From: CAZKUN01 sp964555935
Lineage (GTDB): Bacteria; Armatimonadota; Zipacnadia; Zipacnadales; VGFC01
Length of the DNA: 23,269 nucleotides
Direction of reading: 5' to 3'
Assembly: GCA_964555935.1 (NCBI GenBank)
Contig: CAZKUN010000144.1
Coordinates: forward strand, 1 to 23,269
Made by a program: the position numbers and the translations under genes. Of the stretch, positions 9,215 through 16,657 are shown in pieces. Under the pieces are notes generated by a model. The model was not told the origin of the DNA. It saw only the letters and a program-made list of their open reading frames with translations, and ran no database searches. The stretch's first letter is position 1; each line of letters begins with the position of its first letter.

Positions 9215-9291
9215 AAGCGGCTCCAAAACCCGAGGACGGCGTCGGATCTGGAGATCCGACCTACGGGGGGCTGGATCCACTTCTAGCGCTC
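9206..9291. repeat. Nested inverted repeat, REP/MITE-like; possible bidirectional terminator
   Basis: The outer arms are 9206-9225 and 9272-9291, pairing at 18 of 20 positions with the first 12 perfect (GAGCGCTAGAAG against CTTCTAGCGCTC). Inside is a second perfect palindrome, 9241-9249 (GTCGGATCT) and 9252-9260 (AGATCCGAC), separated by only two bases. The whole fits a cruciform. It fills the gap between two convergent genes: the left arm includes the last codons and the TAG of the URO-D gene, and the right arm ends 5 bases from the minus-strand stop. It has no coding capacity and no U-tract, so any terminator function would rest on structure alone. The form resembles palindromic repetitive extragenic elements; whether it is repeated elsewhere in the genome cannot be seen here. 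Confidence 0.75.
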
Positions 9292-9296
9292 TCCCA

Positions 9297-12095
9297 TCAC
9301 CGCTCCGCCAGCCGCGCCAGGGCGATCATGAGGTGCTCGCGCTTCATTGCCTCATCGGGACGTATGCTGCCGTCGGCGTGGCCCTCGAGTATCCCCTCAG
9401 CGACCACGACCCGCATGGCATCCTTGCCGCCGGTATCCACGCCCATGGCGTTCAGATACCTGGTCGCCCACCTCGCAAACTCACGCCGCGTGAGCGGGCT
9501 GTCGCCATCGAACGGCTCGCCGGGCTTGATGATGCCCAGCGCCGCCAGCGCCGCAACGACGGGGCGTTGCTCGTGGCCCGCGGGAATGTCGCTGAATGGG
9601 CAATCGGCCGCGAGGTCGAGCTTCAGTCCCTTGTCTTCGGCCAACTTCGCGAACCACGCCGCAGCCGAGTACCTCGTCACCAACGCGCTACCGTCCCACT
9701 CCATTAACCGGCCTATCGCCATGGCGAATTCGAACCGCGTCATCTCTCGATCGCCCTTGAATTCGTGCGTCTTCGGATAGCCTACGATGGCGCCCTCATC
9801 GACGAGCTTCTGAACCGCGTCATACGCCCAATGGTCATACGGAACGGGGTGCGTGGCTCCCGGTGGGAGCCGCGTCGGATCTGTTCGGCTCGCGGTGTCC
9901 GCGTCCGATGAGAGATCGTCTATCTGATCCTGCAGGACGCCGAGTTCCGGCCCGAACTCCGTCAACAGCTTTCGCGCGATCGCCTCGACCGCGTGGGGAT
10001 CGGGGTTCCCGCCTGGGCCCTGTGGCCCGGCCGCGCCGGCTGGTCCAGCCGGACCAGTCGGCCCTGGCGCGAAGCCTTGGTCTTGGATGATCAGAGAGTT
10101 GTCATCGTGAAATGCTACCGGAGGCTCCAGGTCGGCTCGCTGCAGGTCGGAGAGACGCCTGTCGCTGCGTCGGTCCGGGCCTGCCCGGCCCTGTGGCCCT
10201 GCCGGCCCCCTCGGTCCGCCAGCACGCATCGATCCAAAGCCGCCTCCCCCGAGGCCGCCTCCCTCGAGGCCCGAGCGTCCGACTCTGACGGCATCGACCG
10301 GCGCCGGCGTTGTGACTGGCGGAGACGTCGCCGGCGGCGCCGTCTCCGCGATCTGCATCTCTTCCTTGACTTCCTTCGGAATCGCCAGGAATGAGGTGTA
10401 GGGCGTCTGGATCGTCCACTCCTTGCTCAGGCCGATGATCTCATCCTTGACCTCTTCGTTCTCGCCGTCGAGCCGCATTAGGTCAACCAGGTGGTCGACC
10501 CGCTTCCGCGCCCACACGCGTCCGACGAAGCCGTTGTCGGTCTCTTCCTCGGGGAACCGCACGGTCCGCTCGAAGACCTGGTCCTCGCCGTTCAGGTCGC
10601 CCTTGAGGATCACGTCTGTCCGGCCTGGCTCCTTGTATCTCCCCGCGACGAAGAGCTGCGTGCCCTTGAAGACATCCGGCAACTCGCGCGGGTGGATCAG
10701 CTCCGTCGAGATGTCGCCGAAGTCCAGCTTCAGATCGACCAGCAGCGGCGTGTTGACTTTGTCGTAGAACTGGCTGACGTTCACCTCGATGCTCTCGCCC
10801 GTCTTCACGTGTTCTTCGGTACCACGGTTCTCCGTCGCCAGCTTCAGGAGCAACAGGTCGTCGACGTCGTCGCCCACGCCGAAGCAGAAGACATGCACGT
10901 CTTCCGTGTTGGCGTCTTTAACGTTCCGGGCAATCACTTCAGTGTCTTCCTCGCCGATCGTCGGCAGCCCATCCGTGCAGAAGATCACTGTCTTCTGCGC
11001 GTCCGTGTCGCCGAACATCCCGAGCGCCTGAAGCAGCGCGTCGTTGATCGCCGTCCCGCCTCGCGCGCTCAGCCCGTCGATGTGCTCAGCCGCGGCCGTC
11101 TTCGTGGCCGCATTGGCGGGAACGAGTTCGTCCCTGAACGTCGTGGCCTCGCTGGAAAATGTCAGCACGGCGAATCGGTCGCCGCCAGAGAGGCTCTCCA
11201 CGCAGTATTTCATCGCCGCCTTGGCCTGCGTGATCTTCGGGCCCTTCATGCTGCCGGAGCGATCGAACACGAAGACAACATCTTTCTTCACGACATCCGC
11301 CTCGTCAGTCATCTCCTGGGGGCACATGATCAGCATGAAATAGCCCGGCGCGTCCGGGTCGGGCCGATACGCCGCGAAGTTCACGCCGAAGTCTTCGCTC
11401 TCGACCTCATAGACCAGCGTGAAGTCCCTCTCGGGCACAATGCTGGACTCCTCAAACGAGGCAATCCTCCGGTTGTCGCCCTTCTCCACCACATCCACGT
11501 CGTAGGTTAGTGATTGGACCTTCGTGATTCGCTTCTGGTCGCTCACATCGACCAGCACGGTGAGGTCGCCGAGTTCGGTCGTCGCCCCGCTCATGGCGAG
11601 GGGGTAGGTGTAGCGGATCCGACCCTTGTCGTACGGCAGGATCTCGGAGTATTGCAGCTCGACCTTCATCGGCTCATCGGGGCTGACCGGGAAGATCCGC
11701 GCCTTGAAGAGATTCCGCCCCACCTGCTCGAGGAGCGCGGGGTCTTTCATGCGGGAGACGATCCGCTCGTACGTCCGGCGCGCCTCCTCCTTTTCGCGAA
11801 TCTCGCCCGTGATGCGCTCGCCCTTCACATAGTAGGCGAAGTCGTAGATGCTCGCCTGTTCTGATAGCGGGAAGAAATAGGTCGCCTCCAGGTCACGCTT
11901 CGTGTTGTTGATGAAGACCTGCTCGATGGACGTGCGAGCGATCTGGTCATCGACCTTGACGGTAACGTGTTGGTACTTCACCTGTAGCGGCGGGAGGTCG
12001 GATTGGTCGGTCTCGGTGCGGGGCACGAGCATCTGGGCGGAGGTAGCGGCGCACAGCATCACTGCCAGGAGACAGCACTGCAAATGGGTCCTCAC
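9297..12095 (-). CDS. Surface protein with VIT, vWA, collagen-like and three SLH domains
   Basis: This 932-residue protein starts at GTG 12095, preceded by a purine-rich GGTGAGGTGA. A signal peptide occupies residues 1-20 (LLAVMLCAATSAQ). A VIT domain follows (about 33-165; FINNTKRDLEATYFFPL, EKEEARRTYE), then a vWA domain with an intact metal site: DRSGSM at 278-283 (D278, S280, S282), T348 in ARGGT and D375 in CTDG. After a Pro/Thr and Gly-rich linker there are two short collagen-like Gly-x-y runs (near 624 and 675-695; GPAGPAGAAGPQGPGG). The C-terminus (about 750-932) holds three SLH repeats with TRFEF, TRREF and KREHL motifs. SLH domains anchor proteins to cell-wall polymer, so the protein is likely displayed on the surface, where the vWA domain could bind a partner through a metal ion. 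It lies downstream of, and probably in an operon with, the TPR protein. Confidence 0.9.
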   Translation of the reverse strand: MRTHLQCCLLAVMLCAATSAQMLVPRTETDQSDLPPLQVKYQHVTVKVDDQIARTSIEQVFINNTKRDLEATYFFPLSEQASIYDFAYYVKGERITGEIREKEEARRTYERIVSRMKDPALLEQVGRNLFKARIFPVSPDEPMKVELQYSEILPYDKGRIRYTYPLAMSGATTELGDLTVLVDVSDQKRITKVQSLTYDVDVVEKGDNRRIASFEESSIVPERDFTLVYEVESEDFGVNFAAYRPDPDAPGYFMLIMCPQEMTDEADVVKKDVVFVFDRSGSMKGPKITQAKAAMKYCVESLSGGDRFAVLTFSSEATTFRDELVPANAATKTAAAEHIDGLSARGGTAINDALLQALGMFGDTDAQKTVIFCTDGLPTIGEEDTEVIARNVKDANTEDVHVFCFGVGDDVDDLLLLKLATENRGTEEHVKTGESIEVNVSQFYDKVNTPLLVDLKLDFGDISTELIHPRELPDVFKGTQLFVAGRYKEPGRTDVILKGDLNGEDQVFERTVRFPEEETDNGFVGRVWARKRVDHLVDLMRLDGENEEVKDEIIGLSKEWTIQTPYTSFLAIPKEVKEEMQIAETAPPATSPPVTTPAPVDAVRVGRSGLEGGGLGGGGFGSMRAGGPRGPAGPQGRAGPDRRSDRRLSDLQRADLEPPVAFHDDNSLIIQDQGFAPGPTGPAGPAGAAGPQGPGGNPDPHAVEAIARKLLTEFGPELGVLQDQIDDLSSDADTASRTDPTRLPPGATHPVPYDHWAYDAVQKLVDEGAIVGYPKTHEFKGDREMTRFEFAMAIGRLMEWDGSALVTRYSAAAWFAKLAEDKGLKLDLAADCPFSDIPAGHEQRPVVAALAALGIIKPGEPFDGDSPLTRREFARWATRYLNAMGVDTGGKDAMRVVVAEGILEGHADGSIRPDEAMKREHLMIALARLAER

Positions 12096-12156
12096 TCAGG
12101 TCACCTCACCATTCCTTGGTCTGCTATGTTCTGACAGACGCACGGCGACGAGGTTG

Positions 12157-12173
12157 CGTTGCTTTTCGCAACG
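12157..12173 (-). other. Small hairpin between the two minus-strand genes
   Basis: CGTTGC and GCAACG form a 6-bp stem around a 5-base loop (GAAAA in the minus-strand transcript). It sits in the 126-base gap between the TPR gene and the VIT-vWA gene. There is no U-tract, so an intrinsic terminator is unlikely. It could stabilise or attenuate the shared transcript, or be chance. The rest of this gap shows nothing I can name. Confidence 0.25.
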
Positions 12174-12221
12174 AGATGGATACCGGCGCTAGGGCGCGGG
12201 CACTAGCAGTAGACCGGCTTC

Positions 12222-13832
12222 TCAACGTAACCGATTGGCCGCGGCCTGGGCTTGCCTTGCCTCCTCGGACTCCGGCGCCAACCGGATTACCTGCTCGAAC
12301 GCCGCGACTGCGCCGGCATTGTCGTCCAATTCGACGAGCACCCACGCTAGCACCCAGCGTGCGTCCACGAGTCCTGGATCCGCCTCGATCGCCCGGAGGA
12401 GTTCTGCCGCCGCTGCCGCGTGCTGCCCGAGGCCCTTGAGCCGGCGGCCGTTGGCGCAGAACTCTTGCGCTACGGCCCTGCCCCCGCCGGCGGGCTCATC
12501 GTCGGCCTCGGTCGGCGCCGGGGCGCGCTGAGGCACGCCCCCCGTCGACAGGCGCAGGTCGTCGATATAGAGCGTGAACGGCTGCGTCGGGTCCTTGACG
12601 AGCAGCATCAGCAATGCCACTTCATCCCACCGGAAGCTGCCGCTGTAGTACTCCGCGTGCGCCGATTTGTAGCCACGGAGCGCCCTCTTGTCGAGGGTGC
12701 AAGCGATGTGACGCGTCTCGCCCGGCTGAATCACCCCGCCGAAGAGGGCCAACTCGCCATGCCCCATCGCGATGTCGTCCTCGATGCAGACCCGAATCGC
12801 CTGGGCCTCATCACCCTCCAGCCTCACATCCATGTCGAACCGCGTGAACTGACTCCAGTCCTTCAGCCGCCAGTCGGGATCCGAGATGCCGATCCCCAGA
12901 TCCGGGCGAGGCCCAATCGTCGACAGCTTCAGCGACTGATCCCCATCCGAGGCCCACTCATCCGTCTGCTCGGCGTCCAGCGACGCCGGCCACAGCACGA
13001 GCGGATCGAATACGGCCGGGAGCGGGTGGTTTAAGACTACGGTAACCGTCTCCTCTTCCTCGAATGAGGCGAGCGTAACGCACCCAGCCTCGTCGACCTC
13101 AACATGCGCGGCCTCGTCGCGCAGCTCGAAGGCCTGTTCAATAGTTGCGTCCTTGGCCACGGCCGCCGCCCGCAGCGCGGCGAACGGATCCTCCAGGTCT
13201 TCCGGGATGCCGGCAATCAGCGCTTGGAGGCCGTCAAACCCCAGCGCATCCTCGATGATGTAGAGCGCCGCGGTTGCCGCGTAGTTCGGGTGCATTGAGG
13301 CGTAAGTGGGGTCGGCGATCAGTTCAAGCATGTCCTCCCCGTCGGCCGCCATCGGTGTCGAGGTGTCGCTCGGGATCGCCCACGGTCCGAGTTCCTCGAC
13401 CACCGCCGGCACGAGGTGCCGATGCGCCAGGTATCGATCTAGCCCAGCGATGCGCTGCGGGTTGTGAAGCTCGACAACCGCCTCACATAGCATGCCCACC
13501 GGGCCGGCATCGCCGCGGCCGAACTCGCCGATCCCCCGCCCTCCCATCTCCCCGAGCTGCACGTAGATTGTGCGGTCCCGATCCGTGACCGTATTTGGCC
13601 ACCACGAATCACGCGGCGATATCTGAAGGGCGATGTGCTTCTCCGCGCATTCCGGGATCAGGGCGTCGAGCGTCTCCTTGGCGATCCTGACCACATTGCC
13701 GATCGCCTCGACCCGCGCTTGATCCAGATCGTCCTCCCGAATGACCCGGGTCGTCACCCGCGCGGCGCCCTCCTGGGCGTCGCAGACAGTCCACCAGCAA
13801 AGAGCCGCCGTCACCGCCAATGCCACTCTCAT
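12222..13832 (-). CDS. Secreted protein with galactose-binding-like domain and C-terminal TPRs
   Basis: This 536-residue protein starts at ATG 13832 with a strong GGAGGGGG about 6 bases upstream. The signal peptide is residues 1-19 (VALAVTAALCWWTVCDA). Residues about 25-240 are mainly helical and recall the peptidase-MA (gluzincin) fold (AALYIIEDALGFDGLQALI), but no HExxH zinc motif is present; the nearest segment reads CEAVVELHN. This is a weak resemblance and, if real, implies a non-catalytic domain. Residues about 275-430 look like a galactose-binding/CIA30-type beta sandwich (LKDWSQFTRFDMDV, ending LYIDDLRLS). The last 90 residues form about two TPRs (AAAELLRAIEADPGLVDARW). Function is unknown; an extracytoplasmic binding or assembly role with the co-oriented SLH protein is inferred. 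Its 5' end faces the HTH gene across a shared divergent control region. Confidence 0.82.
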   Translation of the reverse strand: MRVALAVTAALCWWTVCDAQEGAARVTTRVIREDDLDQARVEAIGNVVRIAKETLDALIPECAEKHIALQISPRDSWWPNTVTDRDRTIYVQLGEMGGRGIGEFGRGDAGPVGMLCEAVVELHNPQRIAGLDRYLAHRHLVPAVVEELGPWAIPSDTSTPMAADGEDMLELIADPTYASMHPNYAATAALYIIEDALGFDGLQALIAGIPEDLEDPFAALRAAAVAKDATIEQAFELRDEAAHVEVDEAGCVTLASFEEEETVTVVLNHPLPAVFDPLVLWPASLDAEQTDEWASDGDQSLKLSTIGPRPDLGIGISDPDWRLKDWSQFTRFDMDVRLEGDEAQAIRVCIEDDIAMGHGELALFGGVIQPGETRHIACTLDKRALRGYKSAHAEYYSGSFRWDEVALLMLLVKDPTQPFTLYIDDLRLSTGGVPQRAPAPTEADDEPAGGGRAVAQEFCANGRRLKGLGQHAAAAAELLRAIEADPGLVDARWVLAWVLVELDDNAGAVAAFEQVIRLAPESEEARQAQAAANRLR

Positions 13833-13924
13833 CGTATCCCCCTCCTGCCTGATGCGCCTTCGCCACTTCGGCCAAGCGCCGGCGCCAGCGTCGAGCAGGA
13901 CCGGCCGCCTGGCCCGTCGAAGCC

Positions 13925-13954
13925 ATTGTATGAGTGCGGGCCGGTGTGGATCAA
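13925..13954 (-). promoter_or_regulatory. Candidate sigma70-like promoter for the minus-strand pair
   Basis: Read on the minus strand, TTGATC (13954-13949) is followed after 18 bases by TACAAT (13930-13925), which is 4/6 and 5/6 matches to consensus. Transcription would start near 13918, leaving a leader of roughly 85 bases before the ATG at 13832. This is a consensus match only, and the organism's own sigma-factor preferences are unknown. Confidence 0.4.
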
Positions 13955-13959
13955 CGGGC

Positions 13960-13977
13960 GTCAGTTTCTATTCTGAC
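13960..13977. promoter_or_regulatory. Candidate operator between divergent promoters
   Basis: GTCAG, 8 bases, CTGAC form an inverted repeat lying between the two facing -35 boxes and overlapping the plus-strand one. The position is what an HTH regulator controlling both directions would use. A 5-bp half-site can occur by chance, so this is tentative. Confidence 0.3.
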
Positions 13978-14001
13978 AGTTTGGGGGTGGGACAAGTTAA
14001 T
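13973..14001 (+). promoter_or_regulatory. Candidate sigma70-like promoter for the HTH gene
   Basis: CTGACA (13973-13978, 5/6 to consensus) is followed after exactly 17 bases by GTTAAT (13996-14001, 4/6). The predicted transcription start near 14008 is only about 6 bases before the ATG at 14014, so the transcript would be almost leaderless. This agrees with the lack of a Shine-Dalgarno sequence there. Confidence 0.4.
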
Positions 14002-14013
14002 CCAAATCGAGCG

Positions 14014-15186
14014 ATGTCAACGTTTCTCCGCGTGTGGCGCGAGCAGTGGGTGGGCTTGAGTCGCGGTCAACTTGCTTTGGCGGTTACGTCCGCATGCCGG
14101 GGCAACCGCCGGGTCGCCAAGCATGTAATTGAGGCATGGGAGCGCGGGCAGGCCCCAAGGACCACGGCCGAACTCGAGGGGTTGCTGGCGGTCATGGCGC
14201 GGCACGGCATGCAAGAGACGGAGCTTGGGGAGTTTCGGACGGTTGTCCTGGCGGCGTGCGCCGGTCGTCAATATCCCGAGTTGTTTGGCGACGAAAGCAT
14301 CGCCCAGCGCGATGATGTGACTGAGATCGCGGAACACGCCTTTTTCAACCGTGCCTGGCCCATGCACCGAGGCAGCGTCGTCGATCTGGTCGTTATGGTG
14401 GAGGACCTTCGGGCTGCTACGCGGGACGCAGCCCACGCTGATGCCAGCCGCGCTCGCCAACGCAGGCTGCAGGTCGCGCTCTGTCTGTTGCTGTCGGCAC
14501 TCGCGCATCACCACGGGTACCATCACCGGCAGCTTCTGCAGGGCGAGGCCGCCGGCGCGTGTGCCGACGCTCTGCAGGCGTTCTTTGGGTGGGGCGGGTT
14601 GGGCGGAGACCTCACGCCACTGTGCCAACGGGCAGTGCGGGCCCATGCGCTTGCCCACAGGCAGACCCCTGACGCGGTCCACTGGGCCCGACAGCTCTGC
14701 GACCTCCACGAGGAAGCGCGAGCCCGCGGCAGGCACGCCGACGCGGCTGCCATCTACTGCGACCTGATCGATGCGGTGGGCGAGCTGGAGGCCGGCGCTT
14801 ACCCGATGCTCGTCGAGCAGGGGCTGAAGTATGTCGACTGCCTGCCTAACCCTTCGGTCGTGTTCTGCAAGCTTACCTGGGCGGCCACCGCGGAGATGCT
14901 CCCCGATCAGGTCGACCGGCACCTGCCAAGTTGGATCGCCCTCGCCCCGTATCCCAGCCACCGCGCGGAGGCGGCCAGGGTCCTCGGCTGGCTGGCGCTG
15001 GGCGACGGCCGACACGCTGAGGCCGATGAGCACTTCCGCGATTCCGTGCGCGTCACGGAGGCCCTCGGGTACCACGACAGCCGACTTTCCGAGTACATCG
15101 AGTTGTGCGACCGGGCCCGCACCTCGCGACGTCCGGTGTCGTTGAGAGACTACCGCCTGGGCACGGTCGCGTTGCCAAAGTCGTGA
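14014..15186 (+). CDS. HTH-domain protein with alpha-helical repeats, candidate regulator of hen1-pnkp
   Basis: The frame is open back to 13741, but that extension runs antisense into the neighbouring gene. The ATG at 14014 is preferred and gives 390 residues. The N-terminal 60 residues resemble an XRE-type helix-turn-helix: LSRGQLALAV, then RVAKHVIEAWERGQAPRTTAELEGLLAVM, where the IEAWERG segment is typical of helix 4 of Cro/CI domains. The rest is almost all helix, with TPR-like pairs towards the end (EAARVLGWLALGDGRHAEADEHFRDSVRVTEAL). A His-rich patch, HHHGYHHR (165-172), could bind metal. There is no signal peptide or membrane segment, so it is cytoplasmic. It lies 61 bases upstream of hen1 on the same strand, suggesting that it senses damage or a ligand and controls the repair genes. 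The DNA-binding call is moderate and the regulatory role is inference. Confidence 0.72.
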   Translation: MSTFLRVWREQWVGLSRGQLALAVTSACRGNRRVAKHVIEAWERGQAPRTTAELEGLLAVMARHGMQETELGEFRTVVLAACAGRQYPELFGDESIAQRDDVTEIAEHAFFNRAWPMHRGSVVDLVVMVEDLRAATRDAAHADASRARQRRLQVALCLLLSALAHHHGYHHRQLLQGEAAGACADALQAFFGWGGLGGDLTPLCQRAVRAHALAHRQTPDAVHWARQLCDLHEEARARGRHADAAAIYCDLIDAVGELEAGAYPMLVEQGLKYVDCLPNPSVVFCKLTWAATAEMLPDQVDRHLPSWIALAPYPSHRAEAARVLGWLALGDGRHAEADEHFRDSVRVTEALGYHDSRLSEYIELCDRARTSRRPVSLRDYRLGTVALPKS

Positions 15187-15199
15187 TCGGTCGTATAAG
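15172..15199 (+). promoter_or_regulatory. Candidate internal promoter for hen1-pnkp
   Basis: TTGCCA (15172-15177, 5/6) and TATAAG (15194-15199, 5/6) are separated by 16 bases and overlap the last codons of the HTH gene. Transcription would start near 15206, giving a leader of about 42 bases that includes the SD-like GGTGAGGGGA before hen1. This would allow the repair genes to be expressed apart from the regulator. Confidence 0.4.
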
Positions 15200-15247
15200 G
15201 AGAGGCGCGAGACCGCTGCCCGTTTCGTCGGGTGAGGGGATGAGTTC

Positions 15248-16657
15248 ATGCTGCTGACGGTGACATGCGAGGCTGAGAAAGCCACCGACCTGGGATACCT
15301 CCTGCACAAGCACCCGGAGAGGGTCCACTCGCGGGAGCTGCCTTTCGGCACGGCACGGGTCTTCTACCCGGAGGCGACGGACGAACGGTGCGCGGTGGCG
15401 CTGCTGCTGGAGCTTGACCCGGTGGAACTGGTGAGGTCGGGACAGGGCTTCCGAGGGCTGGATCAGTACGTGAACGACCGACCGTACGTCGCGTCCAGCT
15501 TCTTCAGCGTGGCGATGGCGCGGATGTTCGCGACGGCGCTATCGAAGCGCAGTCGCGAGCGACCCGAACGAGTGGACGAGAAGATGTCGCTCGAGGCGAT
15601 GGTGGCGGTTGTGCGGTGCCGGGAGGGCGAGGAGCTGATCCGCCGGTGTTTCGATCCGCTGGGGTATGAGGTGGAGGCCGAACGCCTGCCGCTCGATGAG
15701 CGTCTCGGCGAGCTGGGCGAATCGCCTCTGTTCAGACTGACCTTGCGCGGCCGGCAGACGGTTGCGGACCTGCTGGCGCACATCTACGTGATCTTGCCGG
15801 TGCTGGACGACGACAAGCACTACTACGTCGGCGAGCAAGAGATCGATAAGCTGCTCCGGCGGGGCGAGGGGTGGCTTAGCCAGCACCCGGACCACGAGCT
15901 GATTACGCGCCGGTACTTGCGGTATCGGCAGCATCTGACCGAGGAGGCGCTGACCCGGTTGGCCGTGGATGAAGAGCCGCTGACGACCGACGTTGACGAG
16001 GAGGAGAGCCCGCCGGGGGCGCCGCTGAGGCTGAATGAGCTGCGGCTGTCGAAGGTGGCGGAGGTGCTGACGGATCCATCGCGCGGCGCTCGTCGGGTCA
16101 TCGATCTGGGATGTGGCGGGGCCAAGCTGCTGAAGAAGCTGCTGGCAGCTCGGCAATTGGATGAGTTGGTGGGTATGGACGTATCGCCATGGGCGCTCCG
16201 TCGAGCGGGGCGGTTCTTGATGCTGGATCGAATGCCGCCGAAGCAACGCGCGAGGATCTCCCTGATGCAGGGGTCGCTGCTCTACCAGGACAGGCGTCTG
16301 GGCGGGTTCGACGCCGCGGCGATGGTGGAGGTCATCGAACACTTGCCCGAATCCAGGCTGGACGACATGGCGCGGATCGTGTTCGGCCAGGCCAAGCCCG
16401 GAATGGTGGTCGTGACGACTCCGAATGCGGAGCACAACGTTCGGTTCGAGGGGCTGGCCGAAGGAGCGCATCGGCACCGGGACCATTTCTTCGAGTGGAC
16501 GCGGGCGGAGTTTGGAGAATGGGCGGAGCGGATTGGTGATCGGTTCGGGTATGAGGTGGAGTTGATGGGCATCGGGGTAGATGATGACGAGGTCGGCCCG
16601 CCGACGCAGATGGCAATCTTCCGGGCGAGGCAGGGGGTGAGCGACGGCAATGAGTGA
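15248..16657 (+). CDS. hen1: Hen1, 3'-terminal RNA ribose 2'-O-methyltransferase
   Basis: The protein has 469 residues, the usual bacterial Hen1 length. The N-terminal half is the Hen1-specific domain that supports ligation by Pnkp: it opens LLTVTCEAEKATDLGYLLHK and continues HPERVHSRELPFGTARVFYPE. The C-terminal half is an S-adenosylmethionine methyltransferase with VIDLGCGG (284-291). The metal site characteristic of HEN1 proteins is complete: E361, E364 and H365 in EVIEHL, and H413 in HRDHFFEWTR. In known systems Hen1 methylates the 2'-OH of the terminal ribose at an RNA break before sealing, so the repaired RNA resists re-cleavage by ribotoxins. GGTGAGGGGA lies 7 bases before the ATG. The stop overlaps the pnkp start by 8 nt, implying coupled translation. 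Confidence 0.96.
   Translation: MLLTVTCEAEKATDLGYLLHKHPERVHSRELPFGTARVFYPEATDERCAVALLLELDPVELVRSGQGFRGLDQYVNDRPYVASSFFSVAMARMFATALSKRSRERPERVDEKMSLEAMVAVVRCREGEELIRRCFDPLGYEVEAERLPLDERLGELGESPLFRLTLRGRQTVADLLAHIYVILPVLDDDKHYYVGEQEIDKLLRRGEGWLSQHPDHELITRRYLRYRQHLTEEALTRLAVDEEPLTTDVDEEESPPGAPLRLNELRLSKVAEVLTDPSRGARRVIDLGCGGAKLLKKLLAARQLDELVGMDVSPWALRRAGRFLMLDRMPPKQRARISLMQGSLLYQDRRLGGFDAAAMVEVIEHLPESRLDDMARIVFGQAKPGMVVVTTPNAEHNVRFEGLAEGAHRHRDHFFEWTRAEFGEWAERIGDRFGYEVELMGIGVDDDEVGPPTQMAIFRARQGVSDGNE

Noticed and set aside
10491..11510. 339-codon plus-strand open frame inside the VIT-vWA gene
   Set aside because: It is antisense to clear VIT and vWA sequence with an intact metal site; no motifs in this frame.
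13741..14013. N-terminal extension of the HTH gene
   Set aside because: The added 91 residues overlap the signal-peptide region of the divergent gene and both promoter candidates and look like non-coding translation.
14017..15351. 444-codon minus-strand open frame opposite the HTH gene
   Set aside because: The plus-strand frame has a better start, promoter spacing, HTH and TPR-like motifs; the minus translation shows no domain. Because the HTH protein has no firm family match, this was the closest call.
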